DNA of 64,000 nt from Isoetes taiwanensis. Lineage: Eukaryota > Streptophyta > Lycopodiopsida > Isoetales > Isoetaceae. The stretch's first letter is position 1. The number at the start of each line of letters is the position of its first letter. Location: positions 5,594,748 to 5,658,747 of the forward strand of contig JAJEKV010000031.1 of assembly GCA_021234155.1 (NCBI GenBank). Direction: 5' to 3'. The notes below the pieces were generated by a model. That model searched no databases. It was given only the letters and a program-made list of their open reading frames with translations, and had not been told where the DNA came from. The position numbers were made by a program, and so were the translations under genes. This document shows, piece by piece, positions 58,224 to 64,000 of the stretch.

Positions 58224-58743
58224 AAGAAGGTATAAGGAGAATTATTGTGATACCACGTGTCACAGAGAAGTTCATTTTAAGTAGTGCTAGGAAATAATAA
58301 TAAAGACAATACAAGAGAATGAAAGAAAAGATCTCTATTATTAAGTCAAAGTAGCAGTTACATTGGAGATATATCTTTAACAAAAACTTAGGGTCATACC
58401 GTACAAAAGTAGTGATTATACACATATTTAGCCATAAGGCTGTACATTAGACAACTTTTAGTCAACACATACTTAGCCATAGAAGAAAAACTGAAGAGAT
58501 TAGGACTAGGGCTGTGCAAAAGGGTACAGGATGGAGTAGCGGACGCTCTCCCGTACGGCCCTGACTACCTTGTAGCGAGCCCATGCCTGGATGATAACGT
58601 ACTGGTAGTCCAAGGTAGGACTAATGATGAGCAAATTAAAAAAGTTCCTTAGCGCATAAAAGATCTGCCAAAATAACTGTGCACTTGGTCAGGGGTTCAA
58701 CCCTGGCCAGTGTATGTTTAGCTTTGGGAGTTGGTTACTGGGG
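58224..58743. other. Spacer between gag and upstream ORFs of element I
   Basis: AT-rich, no open frame; may be intron or promoter-like sequence for gag. Confidence 0.4.
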
Positions 58744-59183
58744 TTATACGATGATGATCCCCGACGTGGTAGAACTTGTGTCTATACATGTCCTCCACTT
58801 TGTCTGCCATAAGGCAGCAGGATAAGCTCCACAATAATTGTGTGAGTATGCACCAGTAAAAATTGGCTTCCATGTACACTGGGGCTGGTATACTGGTTGT
58901 TGCCTACCATAAATGGTCATTGGCATCGGCATAAGTTGATCCCAAGTTCGATGAAGAGTTTGTTGTAAATGCTCAAAGGCACGCTCTCGGAGAATATTGA
59001 CTATTTCCAAGCCTTTAGCTGAATCATAGGGCTCTCCTTCTTCCACGGGTTCCCCTGCTTCGTAGTCATCATCCCGATCTGGATACTCTCCGTACCGTTG
59101 GCCATAATCTTGGTCGGGAGGTCCTTGATCGTCCCTTCATATTTCGTTGGTTATTCGGTCCTCTATTTCTTCGAGCTCATCGT
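58744..59183 (-). pseudogene. Element I accessory ORF C (unknown)
   Basis: An acceptor-like CTTACAG at 59184 is followed by an acidic stretch (ELEEIEDRITNEI, TGA, then DDQGPPDQDYG) and the frame 58744-59046 (VNILRERAFEHLQQTLHRTW). No family is recognised. It is probably the last exon of an upstream accessory gene, because it begins at a splice site and lacks its own ATG upstream of the TGA. Confidence 0.4.
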
Positions 59184-59400
59184 CTGTAAGACAGCAAGAA
59201 TGAATATACAATATCGAACAATTTCTTATACTCTAAAAGAGACAAACAAGTATCATAGGGACACAATTTAATCGTAGCCAATGATACAATAATTATAAAG
59301 CATAAGGAAATAGCACATATATTGTATGATGGCTAAAAAAAAATGCCAATAAAAAATTACAACTATACGCAATACAAAGATGCGTAACTGTAACAAGAAT

Positions 59401-60791
59401 CTAAGAACTAGGTTCCTCCTCCTCGTCCATAGGCTGAGGAGGTGGCCGGTAGCGCATCAAAGTGGTGCTGGGGCTTGCAGAGAGGGCGGCTCGAGCTGCT
59501 GCCTCTGGTGGCAAGCAAGTGGCCAAAGGTGCCACCACAAGGAGTCGCATATTAGCGCAGCCCGCCACGTCCCCCAATGCTACGATAGCCAAATCCCGTC
59601 GGACCAAGGTGATAGTAGTGGCGTGATAATCAATCTTCTTATGGCCCGCCAAGGTGGATAACGCACGGAGCGCCCACCAAGATGCTTCAGAAGAAGGCCC
59701 CAAATTCTTGGAGAAGAACAAGACCTCACCTTGCCGGAAGGCTGAAAGGAAGAATCGGGTCAAATGGTTGCCCATTGCCCTAATTTGGGGATCCCTGGAG
59801 GTCTCCGCTTCTTTTTCCAAGTTAACGGGGATCTTCTCCTGCTCTGCTTCTTCTTTGTCATCCCTAAGACTTACCTTGGTGTCCCAAAGTCTTCCTCCTC
59901 TTGATCCGCCTCTCCCATAGTGATCTGCAATGGCTGATCTGCAGGAGGAGGGCGCATGTGAGCTGCAAACTGCTCCTCTGGAGGCTGAGGTGTATCAGTC
60001 AATAGGAATTGTCGAAGAGACAAGAGGGTCTCAACGGGCTCTAGCTCTTCTGGCCGATACATTAACAAGTCCTCGACTTGTGGCGGATGCACAACGGGTG
60101 TTGTAAAATCGAGGAAATCATCCTGGCAGTACTCGGCAAGGTCATAGAGGACCTCTATCTTTCGGCGGCCCCGCATGTCAGCAATGACGCGGTAAGCCCA
60201 CATGATGTCCTCAAGGATAAGATACTCTTGGTTGTTCAAGAGTACGGTAGGGAGGAGGTTTAGCCCTTCGAGCTTGAGGGCTTTATCCCGACTTGCCGGT
60301 GCTTCAGTGGCTAGCTCATTCCACCGTGCAAAGTCCTGCTCGTCGACGACTTCATCATCTTCCGGGTCAAGAGGAACTGGTGTAGAAGAATGCTCGGCAG
60401 TTATCTGCTCATCTTCAATATACTGGTCCATGATAATGGCCAGTGCAAATCGGGCCTCAAAACAGACTTCCCGGTCTATAGTAACAATGGGGAGGTCGGT
60501 TCCTCGCCTCCTTATGCCCTTGATGACATTCCGGGCATGCTCATCACCTCCTAACATCTCGAGCAAAGTGTGGAAGTCGAGGTAGAGCTGTGAATCGTCT
60601 TCATTGAAGACATATGCAGGCACGATCTCCTCACAGTAGAATTGTAGAAAGGCAGCGTAGTCGGGGTGCGCCTGCATGTTGGAAATGAGATCCACTTGCT
60701 AGAGCAGATGAGGATGAAGAACGTCAAAGGGGACCGCGGGGTCCCAGTGCCCTCCATCCAAGTACCACTGCTGTAGCGTTGGGCAAGCCAT
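59401..60791 (-). pseudogene. Element I accessory ORF B (unknown)
   Basis: Starts MACPTLQQWYLDGGHW at 60791, meets a TAG after 30 codons (HPHLL, stop, QVDLIS), then runs 274 codons to 59871 (YAAFLQFYCEEIVPAYVF, LYLDFHTLLEML, FEARFALAIIMDQYIEDE, acidic tail). A one-base shift at about 59872 joins 59401-59820 (TRFFLSAFRQGEVLFFSKN, LATCLPPEAAARAAL). About 460 residues if continuous, mostly helical and acidic. No known retroelement domain is present. It lies between 5' LTR and gag in the same orientation as pol. Confidence 0.55.
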
Positions 60792-61054
60792 GAGGAAGAA
60801 GGCTCAGGGAAGGAGGAGACAAACTCTAAAAGCAAAAACGAAAATGAAACCCTAATGGCCTAAAAAGTAGCTTTATACTTTTCGGCACGTTTTCCTAGGT
60901 TATTTTAAAAAAATATTATTTACTTAATAATTTATATTTAATTATAGACCAAATGGCAAAAAGACACGGTGTTGAATTTATAGCTTCAAAACAAATATTT
61001 TACATAAATATCGTTTACAAAATTTGTACAACAGAACGAAGCAAGTTCCAACAG

Positions 61055-61954
61055 TCATCGAAATTCCCCTCGGATCCTTCTGGCGAGCTGGATGTCCTTG
61101 GGCATTATGGTAACTCTCGGGTCTTGTACCCGACGCCTCCCCGAGTGGGTTTCGTATGCTTCCTCTTTCTGTCCCCAACTCCCCTCCTTATCCGGGACAT
61201 CATTCTGTACTACCTCCTCTTGAACCACATGTTGATCTCCTTGCTGGACAACAGTCTGATCTATATTTTGATCCCCGCCCTGCTGGTTTTGGGCATCCTC
61301 CTCTGCTTTGTGGGTTCTCTCTCTCTCTGCATCCCGGACTTCCTTGTCCAAGCGCACTTGTATTCGCCAGGCAATCTCCGTATGGTACCGGGCCGGGTGG
61401 GCTCGCATGTCAGCTTGTACAAGGTCCATGCGGTCTTGTGTGAAGGCAGGGGGAACATTTTCGAAAACAAAACTATAAAGTTCCTCATTCCAAAAGAAAG
61501 TAGGAAGGTTGTAATGGTCCCTGTACATAAGCACATGGCCTTTACCAAGGTAATAGAAACGGGCAGCCCGCTCTTCTGGTAGGCCACTAGCTATTTGCTG
61601 GAGGTCTTCTACCCTAGCAAGGTGCTGAATCCGTTGGGCCTCCGTCCGGATAAGTTCTACGGGATCTTCCTCTTGGCTGGCTAGCAGATAGAACTTGACA
61701 ATGGCCCAAGCTTGATCAGGCTGCTTTACAAGAGTGTAAGGTTGGTCCGCAGCATTCAGCTTCATAAGGAAGCGTTCATTGAAATGGAAGATGGGGTAGG
61801 GGATTCTACGGCCCTCAGTGAAATGAGTCACAAGTATGTTTAGAACAGTGTCGATCATAGGGTTATCATCCGAGAGATAGTCTACTAGGACACTAAACAG
61901 CTGGAAGACAGTCGCCTTGTTTAGGTCCACGGTGAGCTTGAAGCGCGGCATCAT
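61055..61954 (-). CDS. Element I accessory ORF A (unknown, intact frame)
   Basis: About 299 codons from ATG at 61954 (MMPRFKLTVDLNKATVFQLF) with HFTEGRRIPYPIFHFNERFL, QAWAIVKFYLLASQEEDPVE, then a charged, Gln-rich, probably coiled C-terminal half (AERERTHKAEEDAQNQQGG) and a basic end (PKDIQLARRIRGEFR). No stop or shift is seen, unlike its neighbours. No signal peptide or membrane span. It is not gag-like (no WW block, no CCHC). It could be a captured host gene, an envelope-independent accessory protein, or a diverged structural protein; I cannot tell. Confidence 0.55.
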   Translation of the reverse strand: MMPRFKLTVDLNKATVFQLFSVLVDYLSDDNPMIDTVLNILVTHFTEGRRIPYPIFHFNERFLMKLNAADQPYTLVKQPDQAWAIVKFYLLASQEEDPVELIRTEAQRIQHLARVEDLQQIASGLPEERAARFYYLGKGHVLMYRDHYNLPTFFWNEELYSFVFENVPPAFTQDRMDLVQADMRAHPARYHTEIAWRIQVRLDKEVRDAERERTHKAEEDAQNQQGGDQNIDQTVVQQGDQHVVQEEVVQNDVPDKEGSWGQKEEAYETHSGRRRVQDPRVTIMPKDIQLARRIRGEFR

Positions 61955-61975
61955 GGCACTGGTGATGGATAACAA

Positions 61976-62638
61976 GAGAGAAGAAGTAGGGCGATCAGGC
62001 TTGGATAGGTAGCGCTAGAGGGTGGGCGAAGGCGCTAGGGTTTAGGGTGGTTGCAAGGTATCGGTGGAGGTCGGCTATGGCGGAAAAGGAGCTCAAGTCC
62101 GGCGGCTATGGCGGAAGAAAGTCATCCAAACTAATACACTTTTCAAAAAAAGTAACACAAATTTGAATTTAACTTTTAACTTTTTTGAAAAAAAGTTTTC
62201 AAATTAAAAAAAAAAAAAAAAAAAAAACGGACGCGTATTTTTATACGTGGGACCGTATGGGGCGTTGCTAGCGTTATACGGTTGTAACTTTGCGAGAAAA
62301 ACACTCAATCCGACAGCAGCGCCCCTTTGACTTTTTCGCCTTGTTGTCGCCATTTTGACCTCGGGTAACGTGCCCCCTAGGGTATTTGGGAGGTGCCCGA
62401 TCCATTGGAACCATTTTCGCCCTTCATCCGAGCTACCCACAAAGAGTTATGACCCTCCGAATCTTGGGTCCTCCAGTTGCCCTAGACTTCTTAAAAACTT
62501 ACAATCTATTACATCAACCTAGCACAAAGCCAAACATCAAAGAGCTAAACGATCACACTAGCTTAAACTCCCACCTAACTACCGAACTAGCGAGTTAGGA
62601 TTTGGTCAGTGCTATGATTTCGGACTACCAAAATCACG
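61976..62638. other. Element I 5' leader
   Basis: Non-coding; repeated GGCGGCTATGGCGGA at 62072-62112, an A-run of about 23 at 62204-62226, and the PBS at the end. Confidence 0.6.
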
Positions 62639-62650
62639 GCTCTGATACCA
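62639..62650 (-). promoter_or_regulatory. Primer-binding site of element I
   Basis: Minus-strand TGGTATCAGAGC, complementary to initiator tRNA-Met, one base from the LTR. Confidence 0.95.
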
Positions 62651-62651
62651 C

Positions 62652-64000
62652 TGTGACGCTCCCAGAACATATACGACGCTCGGGCGTATACATACGGGGA
62701 CTTTCCCCTCCCATGGCAACCATCTCGCCATGAGCAGGGCCCTCCGTCTAACTCGGGCCATCTATGGAAAGATGCTCGAGTGAAGGACACAGAGGGGTCA
62801 TTCGGACCACGCCTTCAATGGGGCTCCTATGTCGCGGAAGCGTGAATACAAGGTTAGCATACAGCATAATCATATCATAAATACCACCACGAAGGGTGGC
62901 ACATCCATCCAACTGATAATAACAGAGAAGATACATTTAATACTAGAGCCCAAACCCATGGTTCTACCCCGGCTCAGGCTCCAGTGAGGATCGACTGACG
63001 GCTAGGTCTCAAGAGATCAACAGACCGATTCTTGGCATGGCGTTGGCTGGCATAGAACATCGGCTAGGGTTGTCCACTCCATCCGCCCCTCCTGTGCACA
63101 CTTTGCAGATGAGGCGAATCATGCTATGGCATCACTATAGCCTTCCGGAGATGCAGGCTCAAGGTGTCACCCTTTGAGCCTACTCCAGGTTTCATGAAGA
63201 CCTGTCCGATGAGGCAGGTCGGGGAAGCGTCCTCTTCTAGGATCACAGCGGTTCCATGGGTGAGCTAGAGAATACGTGCCGCATCAGCGACCCCCGCATC
63301 CGTACCCGACTTACTCCCCTAAATCTACACAAAGTACAGGGTGCCCCATACGGGTCACACCTCTTCACCCAGGGAGTGTCAGACCCATACCGCCCTCACG
63401 TGGACCAGGCCATCGCCCTAGCCCTTTGTAGGATTCCTGGGAGCCTTGTATGTTCGCGTGCAAGACCCCACCCCCACTTCACCACCTGCGTCCCTTCTCG
63501 GTGCTAAGCAATTCCATAGCATCCACGACTCGGTGGTCTCTTGTGCACAGGCCGCAACAATTGGGAATTAAAGGAGCTACTAGGAGCATACTAAGAGCAT
63601 AAGGCACAAAGGTCTCTACCCCCCTCTAATCCCTGCTTTACGGAAGGCTAACAGAGATACTTTCATAGATTCATCCATCCATATCAAAACATAATCCATA
63701 ATTGAAATATAATCCTAAATATCAGAGAAGGGTTAATCCTAACAAAGATAACCAGAGAAGACTAGCTGAAGCACTATCCTAGAAGCTCAAGCTAGACTAC
63801 CCACTAACCCGAGTTTCTGCTAGACCCGTTATCATGGGGCACCTCCATCCTTCAGCAACTTGGGTGTTCAGCAACAACTTCAGCAACTTGGTTGTTCAGC
63901 AACAGCTTCAGCAACTTGGGCGCTCAGCTGCTCCTCCTCCTGGCTCGATTTTTGGGGTCAAATGGGATAGGGACCCAATTTGATGCCCCAAGTTAGCATT
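62652..64000 (-). repeat. 5' LTR of element I, cut by the window edge
   Basis: 1349 bp matching 51281 onward; about 230 bp are missing beyond the edge. It starts TGTGACGCTCCC on the plus strand. The differences from the other LTR are scattered, mainly transitions, plus short indels near 62950 and 63385-63480. Confidence 0.95.

Larger units (their letters stand above)
51281..64000 (-). mobile_element. Ty3/gypsy chromovirus element I with long ORF-bearing leader (5' LTR runs off the window)
   Basis: Minus-strand order from the right: 5' LTR (62652 to beyond 64000), PBS, about 4.4 kb with three unknown ORFs, gag, protease, RT, RNase H, integrase, chromodomain, a 0.5-kb non-coding stretch, PPT, 3' LTR. 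The internal part is 9.79 kb, about twice the usual size for a chromovirus. Premature stops and frameshifts occur in gag-pol. It inserted into a copia element. Confidence 0.9.

Overview
The window looks like transposon-rich nuclear DNA from a land plant. Evidence: LTR elements primed by initiator tRNA-Met, chromodomain Ty3/gypsy and Ty1/copia elements, Helitrons ending in CTAG, an L1-type LINE, and plant-type host gene pieces (5-methylthioribose kinase, a peroxisomal short-chain dehydrogenase ending in SRL, a PHD-finger protein, an alpha/beta hydrolase). A non-seed plant with a large genome (for example a fern) is possible, but that is inference. No organelle, bacterial, tRNA, rRNA or CRISPR features were seen.

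Layout. 0.35-2.6 kb: a decayed HUH-endonuclease transposon gene of Replitron type (minus). 3.56-7.45 kb: Helitron A (minus), with a 93-bp minisatellite and a decayed, intron-containing 5-methylthioribose kinase fragment. 7.84-10.49 kb: a 5'-truncated LINE with a 10-bp target duplication. 11.5-13.85 kb: a broken intron-containing gene with a ParB/Srx-like motif. 13.87-19.24 kb: a degenerate Ty3/gypsy element (III) with an extra archaeal-type RNase H upstream of its reverse transcriptase. 19.4-20.6 kb: a DUF7869-like pseudogene (plus). 21.35-21.88 kb: an unknown ORF. 23.0-24.06 kb: a foldback/TIR structure. 24.13-32.71 kb: Helitron B (plus), carrying fragments of a PHD-finger gene and a dehydrogenase gene. 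33.8-35.5 kb: tandem repeats. 35.58-42.09 kb: a complete but dead chromovirus (II) with both LTRs. 43.54-44.78 kb: an apparently intact four-exon alpha/beta hydrolase gene. 46.3-47.6 kb: repeats and a gypsy-like LTR. 47.6-51.28 kb: the 3' part of a Ty1/copia element, split in its gag zinc knuckle by a Ty3/gypsy element (I; 51.28 to beyond 64.0 kb). Element I has 1.58-kb LTRs and about 4.4 kb of extra, unrecognised ORFs between its 5' LTR and gag.

The only gene judged functional is the alpha/beta hydrolase. The rest is layered mobile DNA: insertions into insertions, captured host exons, and widespread frameshifts and premature stops, several of which look like CAG to TAG changes. The observations most worth following up are the HUH transposon gene, the RNase H upstream of RT in element III, the extra ORFs in element I, and the two same-family Helitrons with captured genes.
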